This document shows positions 33,374 to 42,398 of a stretch of 64,000 nucleotides of DNA, in pieces. A program made the translations under genes and the position numbers. The notes below the pieces were generated by a model. That model was not told the DNA's origin and searched no databases. It saw nothing but the letters and a program-made list of their open reading frames with translations. Source of the DNA: Streptomyces atratus. Lineage in GTDB: Bacteria; Actinomycetota; Actinomycetes; Streptomycetales; Streptomycetaceae. The DNA lies in NCBI RefSeq assembly GCF_014648655.1, contig NZ_BMRN01000018.1, forward strand, positions 1-64,000, in the 5' to 3' direction. Within the stretch, counting starts at the first letter, position 1. The number at the start of each line of letters is the position of its first letter.

Positions 33374-34002
33374 ATGCTGAATCGAGGAGCGATCGGAATC
33401 GATTCGATCGTTTACGAAATAGAGTACCTTCGGTTCACGGGTACTGAGAGTGATGCCGACTACCTCGGTCAGGTCCTGATCGATGGCGTGGTCGCGAGGC
33501 GCGGCCGATCGTCGTGGTCACCCCCGATCCGGACTGGGGCAACCAATTCGTTGCGCTCGCCACGAGAGTTCGCCGTGCGCTCGGGGAAGTGCGCGGGTCG
33601 AGCACATCGGGTCGACCTCGGTGCCGGAGCCGGCGGCGAAACCGATCATCGACATGCTTCTGATCGTCGATGACGCCGACGACGAGGAAGCTTTCGTCCC
33701 GACACTCGTGGCAGAGGGGTCCGAACTACGGGTGCGCGAAAGGCCATCGGATGCTGCGCACCCCGGAGCGCGATGCGCACCTGCACGTCTACGGCGAGGG
33801 CGCGGGGGAGATTCAGGACTATCGGGATCTGCGCGACCGGCTGCGCCATGACCGGGCTGACCGGGACATGTACGCGGCGAAGAAGCGTGAGCTCGCCAAG
33901 GAGCAGTGGCTGGACATGAACGACTACGCCCGGGCCAAGGACGATGATGTGGTCGCGCTGGTTCTCGCGCATGCGCGTGCGTGGCGTGCCGGCAGGCGTG
34001 CA
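33374..34002 (+). pseudogene. GrpB-family (nucleotidyltransferase-like) protein, frameshifted
   Basis: Three frames together make a GrpB protein: PIVVVTPDPDWGNQFVALAT at about 33508-33590, then VEHIGSTSVPEPAAKPIIDM through VAEGSELRVRERP, then HRMLRTPERDAHLHVYGEGA through ARAKDDDVVALVLAHARAW. GSTSVP..AAKPIIDM is the signature (normally Gly-Leu, here Glu-Pro). Two frameshifts, near 33595 and 33745, interrupt the gene. Confidence 0.75.
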
Positions 34003-34063
34003 CAGGACGACCGGGGCCGGGACGTCGCTCCGCCGCCGAGCCCTCGCGCTCGCGCGACGCGCT

Positions 34064-34936
34064 TCACAGGTCGTTCCAGAAAGAGCTGAGCAGAGCGGCT
34101 GTCTCTTCGGTGCGCTCGATCTGCGGCAGATGACCGGTTCGCGGGAAGAGGTGGGTGCGTGCCCGGGGCAGGGCGGACGCGGCGTTGATGAGGTGACGGG
34201 CGGGGAGGATGCGGTCGTGGGTGCCCCAGGCGACGAGTGTCGGGGTATCGAGCGCCGAGACCTCCGCGAGCAGCTTCGTGCGCCAGTCGGGACGTACGCC
34301 GCGCCAGGTACCGAGGTCGCGGGCCACCTGCCGCAGTGTCCGGGCTGCTCCTTCGCGGCGGGCGAGAGCGAGTGCCGCGGCGATCCTTTCGGGGGTCGCG
34401 AAGTCCGGATCGTGGAAGAGGGAACGCTCCGTCAGCTGTGCGTTCCTCTCATCGGGGCGCAGGAGCAGCCGCCAGAGCAGCGGCAGGTCGAGGATGCGCA
34501 GCGCCCAGGTGACCTCGCGGCCGAATCCAGCGCTGTTGAGCAGCGTCAGCGAGGACACGCGTGCGGGGGCGTGAGCGGTGAGCTGCATCGCGATGGCGCC
34601 ACCGAGGGAATTGCCGACCACGTGCACGGCGGACGTGAGGCCGAGTCGGTCGAGTACCCGCTCGACATGCCCGGCCAGTGAGGCGAGTCGGCAGTCCGGC
34701 AGGGGCTGCGACCGGCCGAACCCCGGGACGTCGATCGCGATGAGCCGGTGGTCGGGCAGGGCGGCCTGGAGCGGTGCCCAGTCCGCCAGGCTGCGGTCCA
34801 GGCCGTGCAGCAGGAGCACCGGGGGGCCGCTGCCCGCCGCGGCGTAGCGGACGGCACGTCCCGCGACGTCAACGAACTCGGTGGGGCGTGTGGTGGATTC
34901 TCTTGATGGCACGTCATATCTCCTGTCGCGCTTCAC
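34064..34936 (-). CDS. Alpha/beta hydrolase
   Basis: A 290-residue alpha/beta hydrolase. The oxyanion segment is VLLLHGLDRSLADW, the nucleophile elbow VVGNSLGGAIAMQL (Ser in GNSLGG), the acid WGTHDRILPARH and the His FPRTGHLPQIER, so the full triad is present. The start overlaps the upstream saccharopine-dehydrogenase-like gene by 4 nt. Together with the divergent Baeyer-Villiger monooxygenase this suits a ketone-to-ester-to-acid route, the hydrolase cleaving the ester or lactone formed. Confidence 0.88.
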   Translation of the reverse strand: MKRDRRYDVPSRESTTRPTEFVDVAGRAVRYAAAGSGPPVLLLHGLDRSLADWAPLQAALPDHRLIAIDVPGFGRSQPLPDCRLASLAGHVERVLDRLGLTSAVHVVGNSLGGAIAMQLTAHAPARVSSLTLLNSAGFGREVTWALRILDLPLLWRLLLRPDERNAQLTERSLFHDPDFATPERIAAALALARREGAARTLRQVARDLGTWRGVRPDWRTKLLAEVSALDTPTLVAWGTHDRILPARHLINAASALPRARTHLFPRTGHLPQIERTEETAALLSSFWNDL

Positions 34937-36162
34937 TCGGCCGCGGTCACGTCGATGATCACGCCGTCGCGAGGGCCGTCGTCGCCGGGCAGGTCGGGCA
35001 CGTGGCGTGCCAGGTCGAGGAAGAAGCGTTCGGCGTCGATGGCTGTCTCCGGCGGGTGGACGCCGAGGTGACCACCGGTTCCGTCGAGTAGTTGCGCAAG
35101 CCCCAGCGCCAGGGGCAGACCCGTCGCCTCCGCCATGTCGTTGAGCAGCGCCGAGGCACCGGGTGTATCGGCAAGCCGGGCCAGAGCGGTGACCCGGCGG
35201 CCGTCGCGGGTGCCCGTGGCGGTGGCGAAGAACGGGGGCAGCGACCCGGGCCCCTTGCGGGTCATGGCACCCGCAGTGGCCCGCAGCGCGCGGGACACCG
35301 AGGGCTTGGCCAGATCGGCCGCCGCGGTCTCGTTGGTGAGTTTCCCGGCGTCGATGTCGCGGCGCAGGACATCGAGGTAGGCCACCGTGCCGGGGGTGAC
35401 GACCATGAGGTTGGCGGCCTCGCCGGCCGGCCGGAAGCTGCGGTGCAAGGTGACCGGCTCGGGGTGGCCGACGGTGTAGGCCGTGCCGGAGCGTCCGGCG
35501 GATACGGAGAGGGCGACCGGCAGGAGTGGCCGCCGGTGGACGAGCCGGCCGTCGCTGACCACGGCCACTTCCCCGCTGATCTGCTCCATCCAGTGCACCG
35601 CGGCCGCGCTGGGGCGCCCGTCGGGGTCGCTCAGCTGTTCGTCGTCCTCGCCGGTGCCGGAGACATCGACGGGCCAGGCGGTGTACAGGTCCTGGACATG
35701 GTCGAGCTGCCGGACGGCGCGTGTGGCCAGCAGATTACTGACACCGGGGCTGGCGCCCATTCCCACCACGGCGCGGACGCCGGCGGCCCGGGCCTCCTCG
35801 TCCAGGCCGAGCATCTGCAATGTCGGCTCCCAGTCGTCGCAGATGTCCAGGTAGTGGGTCCCGGTCGCGATCGCGGCACGCAGCACGGTCAGGCCGAAGC
35901 GGTAGTACGGGCCGACGGTGTTGAGGACGACGTCCGCGCCTTCCAGAGCGGCGTGCAGGGCGCCGCTGTCGGTCACGTCCACCCTGAGCGCCCGCATCGG
36001 CGCGCCACCCGTGCCGTCCTCGGCGAGCCGGCACACCAGCGTCCGGGCCGCCTCCGGGTGCCGGTCGGCCACCACGATCTCGGTGACGCCGGGGAGTCCG
36101 GCCGCCACACGTACCGCTACGGCACCCATCGCTCCGGGGCCACCGAGAGCCAGAATCCTCAT
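34933..36162 (-). CDS. Saccharopine-dehydrogenase-like NAD(P)-binding protein
   Basis: A 409-residue protein with an N-terminal Rossmann fold, MRILALGGPGAMGAVAVRVA (glycine motif at 7-12), VVADRHPEAARTLV and ADVVLNTVGPYYRFG. Then come THYLDICDDWE and MGASPGVSNLLA, typical of the saccharopine dehydrogenase NADP-binding family and related enoyl reductases. The reaction is uncertain. ATG 36162 has GGAG at 36169-36172. It heads a two-gene operon with the alpha/beta hydrolase and is divergent from the monooxygenase across a strong inverted repeat. Confidence 0.82.
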   Translation of the reverse strand: MRILALGGPGAMGAVAVRVAAGLPGVTEIVVADRHPEAARTLVCRLAEDGTGGAPMRALRVDVTDSGALHAALEGADVVLNTVGPYYRFGLTVLRAAIATGTHYLDICDDWEPTLQMLGLDEEARAAGVRAVVGMGASPGVSNLLATRAVRQLDHVQDLYTAWPVDVSGTGEDDEQLSDPDGRPSAAAVHWMEQISGEVAVVSDGRLVHRRPLLPVALSVSAGRSGTAYTVGHPEPVTLHRSFRPAGEAANLMVVTPGTVAYLDVLRRDIDAGKLTNETAAADLAKPSVSRALRATAGAMTRKGPGSLPPFFATATGTRDGRRVTALARLADTPGASALLNDMAEATGLPLALGLAQLLDGTGGHLGVHPPETAIDAERFFLDLARHVPDLPGDDGPRDGVIIDVTAAE

Positions 36163-36185
36163 CACGCACTCCATTCATCGTGTGT

Positions 36186-36214
36186 AATACGATCGTAGAC
36201 TATGCGATCGTATT
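36186..36214. promoter_or_regulatory. Perfect 10-bp inverted repeat operator between divergent operons
   Basis: AATACGATCG (36186-36195) and CGATCGTATT (36205-36214) are perfect arms around nine bases, in the middle of the 83-base gap between the divergent starts at 36162 and 36246. This is the form of a TetR-type operator. No TetR gene lies next to it in this window. Confidence 0.78.
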
Positions 36215-36245
36215 CGAAGTGAGCAATCACTGATGGAGGAGAATC

Positions 36246-37904
36246 ATGACCAACCCGCACAGCACGGATCCGGCCCCTCATGGGCCGGCCGCGGCACGGC
36301 ACCGGCAAATCGGGCCGGGCAGCGCCTCACCCGGACGTCACGCGTCCGTCGTCATCGTCGGCGCGGGATTTGCGGGCCTCGGCACAGCCATCCGGCTGCT
36401 GCAGGAGGGCTACCGCGACCTGCTGATACTGGAGCGGGCCGATGAGGTCGGCGGCACATGGCGGGACAACGCCTATCCCGGGTGCGCCTGCGACGTGCCC
36501 TCGCGTCTGTACTCGTTCTCGTTCGCACCCAACCCCACCTGGAGCAGGCGCTTCGCGCCTCAGGAAGAGATCGAGCGGTACCTGAAGCGCTGCGTCGACG
36601 AATACGATCTGACACCCCGCCTTCGGCTCGGCTGCGAGCTGCAGCGCGCAACCTGGGACTCTGAGCGGCTGCGCTGGGCCCTGGACACCAGCACCGGACC
36701 ACTCAGCGCCGGGCTGGTGGTGATGGCCCAAGGGCCCCTTTCGGAGCCGGCCATCCCCTCGCTGCCCGGCCTGGAGGGTTTCACCGGAGAGGTGTTCCAC
36801 TCCGCCTGGTGGAGGCACGACCTGGACCTGTCGGCCAAGCGAGTCGGCGTGATCGGGACCGGCGCAAGCGCCGTCCAGTTCATCCCCCATCTGCAGCGCA
36901 CGGCCCGGCATGTGACGGTCTTTCAGCGCACTCCGTCATGGATCGCCCCGCGCCGGGATCTGCCGGTCCCGGCGTGGCAGCGTCGCCTGTTCCGGCTGGC
37001 TCCGCCGGTGCAGCGACTGGCGCGAGGCTGGGAGTACATGGTTCGGGAGGCGACTTTGCCGGCACTGCTCGGCAACCGCACCATGGCCGCTCTCGGGCGC
37101 CGGGAGGCGCTGGCCCACCTGCACCGCCAGGTCAAGGATCCTGAGCTGCGGTCCAAGCTGACACCGGACTACGCATTGGGTTGCAAGCGGGTCCTGCTGT
37201 CCGACAACTACTACCCGGCACTGGTTCAACCCAACGTCCACGTCGTCACCGACCCGATCGCGAACGTCGGACCGAATACGGTCCTCACCACGCCGGGCGG
37301 CGGCGCGCAAGCCGCACCTGATGGCGCTGCACCCGCCGACACCACGCATCCCGTGGACGTACTGATCCTCGGAACCGGATTCCGTGTCACCGACGCTTCC
37401 TACGCGCAGCGCGTCATAGGTGGTGACGGACGGTCCCTGAACGAGGTCTGGCAGGGCAGCCCGCAGGCATACCTCGGCACGACCGTCGCAGGATTCCCCA
37501 ACCTGTTCCTGATGGCAGGGCCCAACACGGGCGTGGGACACACCAGCCTCATCTACATGATCGAGTCACAGATCAACTACCTCATCAGCACCCTGCGGCT
37601 GATACACAGCCGCAGCCTGGTCGCTGTGGATGTACGCGCGAAGACACAGCACGCGTACAACGCCGAACTGCAGAACCGGATGGCTCCCACCGTCTGGGCC
37701 GCAGGCGGCTGCTCCGGCTGGTACCAGGACCGCACGGGCCGTATCACCACCATCTGGCCCGCGCCAACCTGGCGGTTTCGCCGTCGCACCCGAGCCATCG
37801 ACCCGAAAGATTATGTGCTGACGGCATCGTGCGACGCCCCGGACCGGCACGTATCCGGCGGGCCCGACCGCGTCTGCGCCGACGAAGCGCAGCCGGGGTC
37901 ATGA
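36246..37904 (+). CDS. Baeyer-Villiger-type flavin monooxygenase
   Basis: A 552-residue FAD- and NADPH-dependent monooxygenase. The first nucleotide-binding motif is VVIVGAGFAGLGTAIRL (about 34-50), the second VGVIGTGASAVQFIPHL. Between them FTGEVFHSAWW satisfies the FxGxxxHxxxW fingerprint of Baeyer-Villiger enzymes; DVLILGTGFRVTD follows. It would insert oxygen next to a ketone carbonyl, giving an ester or lactone, consistent with the divergent hydrolase. The last 45 residues are Arg/Asp-rich and look variable. Confidence 0.89.
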   Translation: MTNPHSTDPAPHGPAAARHRQIGPGSASPGRHASVVIVGAGFAGLGTAIRLLQEGYRDLLILERADEVGGTWRDNAYPGCACDVPSRLYSFSFAPNPTWSRRFAPQEEIERYLKRCVDEYDLTPRLRLGCELQRATWDSERLRWALDTSTGPLSAGLVVMAQGPLSEPAIPSLPGLEGFTGEVFHSAWWRHDLDLSAKRVGVIGTGASAVQFIPHLQRTARHVTVFQRTPSWIAPRRDLPVPAWQRRLFRLAPPVQRLARGWEYMVREATLPALLGNRTMAALGRREALAHLHRQVKDPELRSKLTPDYALGCKRVLLSDNYYPALVQPNVHVVTDPIANVGPNTVLTTPGGGAQAAPDGAAPADTTHPVDVLILGTGFRVTDASYAQRVIGGDGRSLNEVWQGSPQAYLGTTVAGFPNLFLMAGPNTGVGHTSLIYMIESQINYLISTLRLIHSRSLVAVDVRAKTQHAYNAELQNRMAPTVWAAGGCSGWYQDRTGRITTIWPAPTWRFRRRTRAIDPKDYVLTASCDAPDRHVSGGPDRVCADEAQPGS

Positions 37905-37975
37905 CGAGCCCTCGACGCCCCGGGGCGATCGGTTGCACCTGCGGCCGACGGAGACTTCTGTCCAAGGAGTCGCTG

Positions 37976-38461
37976 GTGTCCACGGCACTGAGCCGTACCC
38001 CGGCCACCCGGCTTTTCGCCTTCGAGGCGCTGAGCACCGTACTGTTCGCGGTGCCCATGCTGATGGTCACCACAGCAGGCCGTCCCAGAGTGCCCGAATG
38101 GGCCCAGTTACTGGGGCTGGCACTGCTCCTCACGATGATCGGCGCGCTTGTCCATACGTGTCGGCTGACCATCGCCGGTGGGCTGAAACTGACCACCCGT
38201 GGGGCCACCGGGCCGGGCGAGGGCGTGACCAGGCGACTGCGCCAACAGTCCGTAGTGGAGCGGTGGTTGGGGTGGCTGCTGGTTCTGTATCCGGCCGTGC
38301 TGGTGATCCTGCTGCCTGTCCCCGACACATGGGTGCGTTTCTGGTTCTGGTCCACGCTGCTTCTCAGCCTGTCCGGGATGCTCTCACTCTGCATGCTGCT
38401 GCGCGGCGCGGGCCACGCCGACTGCCGACAGGGAGGGCTTCTGAAGGCCGCGGGCCCGTAG
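37976..38461 (+). CDS. Four-helix membrane protein of unknown function
   Basis: A 161-residue protein from GTG 37976, with AAGGAG at 37964-37969 as ribosome site. Four hydrophobic segments are visible (about 10-33, 41-62, 95-115, 120-140). The frame is open further upstream but that part overlaps the monooxygenase end and is Arg-rich. No motif is recognised. It lies 71 bases after the monooxygenase, possibly in the same transcript. Confidence 0.7.
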   Translation: MSTALSRTPATRLFAFEALSTVLFAVPMLMVTTAGRPRVPEWAQLLGLALLLTMIGALVHTCRLTIAGGLKLTTRGATGPGEGVTRRLRQQSVVERWLGWLLVLYPAVLVILLPVPDTWVRFWFWSTLLLSLSGMLSLCMLLRGAGHADCRQGGLLKAAGP

Positions 38462-38869
38462 CGCCGACCAAGCCGCGCCAGGTGGGGTACACACAGGCGT
38501 GCTCCACGATTCCGACGCGATCAGACGACACAGCCCAGCACGTTCACTGGTGGGTCCGTAACGCGTAGGTCGCCGGCTCGATTCCGACGGGCTACCCCGG
38601 AAAGGCCCGTCGAGTACGTCAGCGCACTGTGCCTGCACGCAGAGAGTCTGCTGATCGGACCGGCCTGGGACGAAGCCGAGGCATGAATCGCACGGGCCGA
38701 CAGCCACGAGCAGCGCCTGAACCCGCTCAAGGGTTCACCGTTGCTGCCGGAAATCGTTGAGCCTCGCGCCGAGGATCTCAAGCCGTTCATACGCGGCTGG
38801 AGCCAGTACGGACCCACCCGCTGATCGCCCCCTCCGCCGGACTTCCGGCCCGCCGAAGGTGTCCGGCGT
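38462..38869. other. Scar region with tRNA-like fragment and ORF remnants
   Basis: About 400 bases without an intact gene. It contains the tRNA-like fragment at 38555-38598. Downstream is a short coding-like stretch (LHAESLLIGPAWDEAEA, stop, then ADSHEQRLNPLKGSPLLPEI and EDLKPFIRGW) interrupted by a stop. This looks like residue of an integrated element. Confidence 0.4.
38555..38598 (+). other. tRNA 3'-half-like fragment (possible attachment-site remnant)
   Basis: The stretch reads like the variable loop and T-arm of a tRNA: GTAGGTCGCCGGCTCGATTC followed by CGACGGGCTACCCC. The T-stem pairs with one mismatch. No matching 5' half (D-arm, anticodon arm) precedes it, so it is not a working tRNA. 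Its place ahead of an integrase tail suggests an old att site. Confidence 0.33.
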
Positions 38870-39330
38870 CAGAACACCCCGGCTCCCGGTGGCCTCGTCG
38901 ACAAAGGGACCGAGGCAAACGGGCTCGCCAGGTCCCGGCCATCGAGGAGATCCGCCCGCTCGTCGCCCAGCACGTTCTGGCAGCCGACCCCGAACCGGAC
39001 GCCCGCACGGTCACCGGGCCTCGGGGCGGCCGTATCTCCACCGCAGTCCTGCGTGACGCCACCCACTGGGACGACGTCGCCACCAAGCTCGGGTACGAGC
39101 ACCTGCGCCGCCATGACCTCCGGCACACGGGACTCACCCGGTTCGCCGATGCCGGGGTCCAGGTGCACGTCCTGCGCAAGATCGCCGGGAACGGCTCACT
39201 GACCACCGCCCAGAAGCATCTGCGCCCCGACGTGCACAAGATCAACGCCGTCGGCGCCGCTCTCTCGGCATACCTCAGCGCGCTGCGCGCCCCGCGCTCC
39301 CTGCCGAGCGCGATCGCGGCCGCCCGCTGA
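38870..39330 (+). pseudogene. Tyrosine recombinase (phage-type integrase), C-terminal remnant
   Basis: The frame ending at TGA 39328-39330 reads GYEHLRRHDLRHTGLTRFAD (catalytic His-x-x-Arg), VHVLRKIAGNGSLTTAQKHL and a tail LSALRAPRSLPSA. The catalytic Tyr expected in TTxxRYLHP is His here (QKHLRP). The N-terminal two thirds are missing, and the usual G-H-G is GNG. It is an inactive integrase remnant of an element that may have used the tRNA-like site upstream. Confidence 0.75.
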
Positions 39331-39334
39331 CACG

Positions 39335-39772
39335 GTCGCGAACACCGAGCGGAGCCGCGGGTCGACGAGGTGCCGGTGGAAGTCCTCCGCCACGTCGACC
39401 CCCTCGACGGTCACGGGTGCGTCGGCCAGGGCCCGCATGAACGCCCAGTACGCCTGGAACATGCCGTTGCCCCGCAGAATGTGGACGAGCCGGTCGCGCA
39501 AGCGCTCGTACCCGACGGCGTCGGTGGCGTACGAGCCGATCCACTTCGTCAGTTGGGGGACGACCTCCCTGCGCGACGGCGGCGTCGCCGAGGAGGTCCC
39601 TCAACGCGCGGTCGACGTCAATGCCGGCCGCTTCCTCGGACGTGAGCCACGGCACCTTCGTGTGCTCCTTCTCCATCAGAGCGAGGAAGGCGAGGCTGCC
39701 GGACCTGACGGAGACCTGCCCCATGCCCCATGCGTCCGGGCCTCCATCGACGGCGACCGTGGCGATGTCGAA
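39335..39772 (-). pseudogene. Unrecognised frameshifted coding remnant
   Basis: Two minus-strand frames make sense in succession: AWGMGQVSVRSGSLAFLALM then EKEHTKVPWLTSEEAAGIDV to about 39590, and then, in another frame, VVPQLTKWIGSYATDAVGYE, LRDRLVHILRGNGMFQAYWA and DVAEDFHRHLVDPRLRSVFA. The composition is coding-like, but I cannot name the family. The frameshift near 39585 and the lack of a start mark it as broken. Confidence 0.5.
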
Positions 39773-39850
39773 GGCAGCGCGAGCGACGCCGACAGCGGAC
39801 AGTCGCCGACGAGAGCGCTCAGGCTGGCCAACCACAGCGCTCAGCCACAC
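39773..39850 (+). repeat. 78-bp direct repeat, copy 1
   Basis: Starts GGCAGCGCGAGCGACGCC and ends CAGCGCTCAGCCACAC. It aligns without gaps to 41500-41577, with about 10 differences by eye (roughly 87% identity). The two copies flank the PAP2-like gene. Confidence 0.7.
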
Positions 39851-39900
39851 TCCCGGCCCCACCCGGGAGGCGCTCAGCCCACGACCCGCTGCAACATGAC

Positions 39901-41262
39901 TCAAACCAGTTCGGGCTGCGGTTCGCGTCGCGGTTCCGGCAGATACGCCGACGCGGCCTTCCGGTCCCACAGCTTGGTGGTCCGTACGTAGCCGTAGACC
40001 ACTGAGGTCATCGCCAGAATGAGCAGCGGACCGAACACCCACGGATGTCCGGCCATCTCCACCGACAGATAGCGATACGACGCCAAGAGCCCAGCGAAGA
40101 CCGCGGCGCCGTAGACGACCAGCTGGATTCCCGACCGGTCCCAGCCGCGGTCGAGCGAGCGCAGCGCCGTCTCGATCGTGAGCGTGAACACCACACCGGC
40201 GACGATGTCCGCGCCGTAGTGGTAGCCGAAGCCCAGCGTTGCACCGAGCGTGGCGATCAGCCAGAACGCGCCTGCGAATCGCAGAGCCCGCGGGCCCTTG
40301 CGGGAATGAATGAAGATCGCGGTAGCCCACGCCGTGTGCAGACTGGGCATGCAATTGCGCGGGGTGATCTCGTCGAAGAGCATCGGGTGCGGCGTACTGA
40401 CCGGCGGCGGCGTGTCCGGCCACAGGTTGGCCACCGCCCAGTGCCCCCCGTCCGCGCCGTAGGCGAAGATCGGTCCGACGACCGGGAAGATCATGTAGAT
40501 GCCCGGCCCGAGCAGGCCGATGACCAGAAAGGTACGCACCAGATGATGGCCCGGGAAGCGGCGCTCGACCGCCACGTTGCGCAGCTGGTACAGCGCGACG
40601 ACGACCGCGGCCACCGCGAGCTGAATGTAGACCCAGTCGAGAACGTGGGCGCCGACCGTGCCGGTAGCGGCGACAAACCGGCCTACCAGCCACGACGGGT
40701 TACCCAACGCATGATCGGCGGTTGCCACGTACTGGTCGAGCACCGCCGGGCGGGTCTTCGACGTGATCAGCAGCCAGGTGTAGCCGGTCTTGCGGCCGGC
40801 CACCAGCAGCAGGGCCAGTCCGACGCCTTTCAGCAGCAGGACACGGTCCCGGTCGGTGCGGCGCGTGACAGCGATGACGGCACAGGCCAAAGTCACCCAC
40901 AACGCGCCGTTGCCGAACATCATCTCGGCGTCGACCGCCCACCGCACGAGCCAGAAGACGATGTCGATGCCGATCGCGGCGCCGACCGCGATGAACCGCT
41001 GCCGCCAGGTGAGCACCACCATCATCAACGCCATACTGACGTACAACACCGTCCCCGATTTGGGGGCGAATATCACCTCTCGCGCCTGGTCGGTGATCGG
41101 CCCCGGCTCGCCGTACCGACGCGCGGCGACCTCCAGTGCAATGAGGAATCCGAGGGCCGCCACACTCACCGCGACCCACAGCATGACGCGCGGTTGACGC
41201 CATGCAGCGAACCTGGTTCTGCCGTCTATTCGCGAAAACATTCGCGTTACCTTAGATATCAA
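39901..41262 (-). CDS. PAP2-superfamily membrane enzyme (Aur1/inositol-phosphotransferase-like)
   Basis: A 453-residue protein with about 10 hydrophobic segments. The phosphatase motifs are NCMPSLHTAWATAIF (PSLH) and GFGYHYGADIVAGVV (His and Asp of the third motif), as in PAP2_3 proteins related to fungal inositol phosphorylceramide synthase and actinobacterial phosphoinositol transferases. It would act on lipid phosphates at the membrane. It lies alone, bracketed by 78-bp direct repeats, in a region of element debris. Its upstream region (41263-41290) is A/T-rich for this genome. Confidence 0.85.
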   Translation of the reverse strand: MISKVTRMFSRIDGRTRFAAWRQPRVMLWVAVSVAALGFLIALEVAARRYGEPGPITDQAREVIFAPKSGTVLYVSMALMMVVLTWRQRFIAVGAAIGIDIVFWLVRWAVDAEMMFGNGALWVTLACAVIAVTRRTDRDRVLLLKGVGLALLLVAGRKTGYTWLLITSKTRPAVLDQYVATADHALGNPSWLVGRFVAATGTVGAHVLDWVYIQLAVAAVVVALYQLRNVAVERRFPGHHLVRTFLVIGLLGPGIYMIFPVVGPIFAYGADGGHWAVANLWPDTPPPVSTPHPMLFDEITPRNCMPSLHTAWATAIFIHSRKGPRALRFAGAFWLIATLGATLGFGYHYGADIVAGVVFTLTIETALRSLDRGWDRSGIQLVVYGAAVFAGLLASYRYLSVEMAGHPWVFGPLLILAMTSVVYGYVRTTKLWDRKAASAYLPEPRREPQPELV

Positions 41263-41499
41263 TTTTCAGCCGCTTTGTCATATTTCAATGTGATCGTTGC
41301 GAGCTCGAACATGCTAACGGAACGGGTGGGTTTCACTGATCACAGGTACGCCGAATACAGCGACCAGCTCCCCTTTTCCTGCGCGGCGGACATGAAACGC
41401 CGCGCGCCCCACACGGCCCCGGATTAGGGCGGCGCGGGCGGCTCGGTGGACGGGAGGGCGGGCGTCGGGGCGAGCTCGACGGCGACAGTGACGGTCGAG

Positions 41500-41577
41500 G
41501 GCAGCGCGAGCGACGCCGCCGGCGGATAGTCGCCAACAAGAGTGCTCAGACTGGCCACCTGCAGCGCTCAGCCACAC
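41500..41577 (+). repeat. 78-bp direct repeat, copy 2
   Basis: Same orientation as copy 1 at 39773-39850, about 1.7 kb away. The ends GGCAGCGCGAGCGACGCC and CAGCGCTCAGCCACAC are identical; differences cluster in the middle. Confidence 0.7.
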
Positions 41578-41861
41578 CAGGGGGCCACTGACTCTGTCGG
41601 ATGCTGCCCACCTACCGCGAACCAGCCCCAACCCGGGCATGCGATCACACTGCGACCACCACGCCCCCGGACGCACGAAAGGCCGCCTTCCGATTCCTGA
41701 GTGGGCGTTTAGGTATGTCTGGTGGAGCTATAACGCCTTTGTGACCAGTGGCTTTTGAGGCGACTTGCCGCATGAGCGGGGATTGACATGCGCGAAGACG
41801 GCGATCTGTGCGCCCGTTTAGCTCGCACATGCTGCACAGATTCCGTCTGGTCTAGCAATGA

Positions 41862-41895
41862 CCTGGAAGCTCCCTGCCGGTAAGGAGCTTCCAGG
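41862..41895. terminator. Stand-alone hairpin, terminator-like
   Basis: CCTGGAAGCTCC (41862-41873) pairs with GGAGCTTCCAGG (41884-41895) across a 10-base loop. No intact gene ends next to it, so it may belong to a lost gene. Confidence 0.5.
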
Positions 41896-42274
41896 CACTT
41901 CGGGCCGTGCGCGTTAGCAATATATGCGGCAAAGCATGTCGAAACGTTCGGCGCGAACCAACATCAAACGCCCACTCAGAACTCGGCAACATTTGAGCGT
42001 CCTGGACGAAGCGGCCGCTCTCCATATCTGCCGACAAACGCTCTCCGTTGTCACCTGCATAGCCAACCATCAGTGGCGCTCCGCCGCCGGCGTACCGCGC
42101 ACCCCCGTCAAGGCCCCCCGTACATCCCCGTGAGCAGCCGCGTCGTCCTCTACAGCGCCCGCGATGTGGAGAAGACCACCGGACCGGGGATGACGCGGCG
42201 CTCGGTGAGCAGCCGGCAGCAGGACGGCGCCGCTAGAGCCCGTGGTCCCCAACTGGTCCCCAAGAAACACGGAA

Positions 42275-42304
42275 AGGCGGTACCGGATTTCTCCGATACC
42301 GCCT
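42275..42304 (-). terminator. Hairpin terminator downstream of tRNA-Pro
   Basis: AGGCGGTA (42275-42282) and TACCGCCT (42297-42304) pair, and CGGA/TCCG inside extend the stem. It lies 21 bases beyond the 3' end of the minus-strand tRNA. Confidence 0.65.
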
Positions 42305-42324
42305 GCGACCTGCGAAAACACAAG

Positions 42325-42398
<74 letters not shown>

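Larger units (their letters stand above)
41263..42274. other. Long non-coding stretch with repeat and hairpin
   Basis: About 1 kb with no gene I can support. It holds the second 78-bp repeat (41500-41577), whose minus-strand frame reads SLSTLVGDYPPAASLALPST and ends TEPPAPP, perhaps the tail of a lost gene. It also holds a 12-bp hairpin (41862-41895) and A/T-richer sequence at 41700-41990 that differs from neighbouring DNA. At 42243-42262 GGTCCCCAA is repeated with two bases between. Confidence 0.5.

Noticed and set aside
38555..38598. Functional tRNA gene
   Set aside because: Only a T-arm-like 3' part is present; no acceptor 5' strand, D-arm or anticodon arm can be folded upstream.
42243..42262. 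Attachment site at the doubled GGTCCCCAA near tRNA-Pro
   Set aside because: The 9-bp repeat is close to the tRNA but no duplicate of the tRNA 3' end or intact integrase is adjacent; not enough to call an att site.
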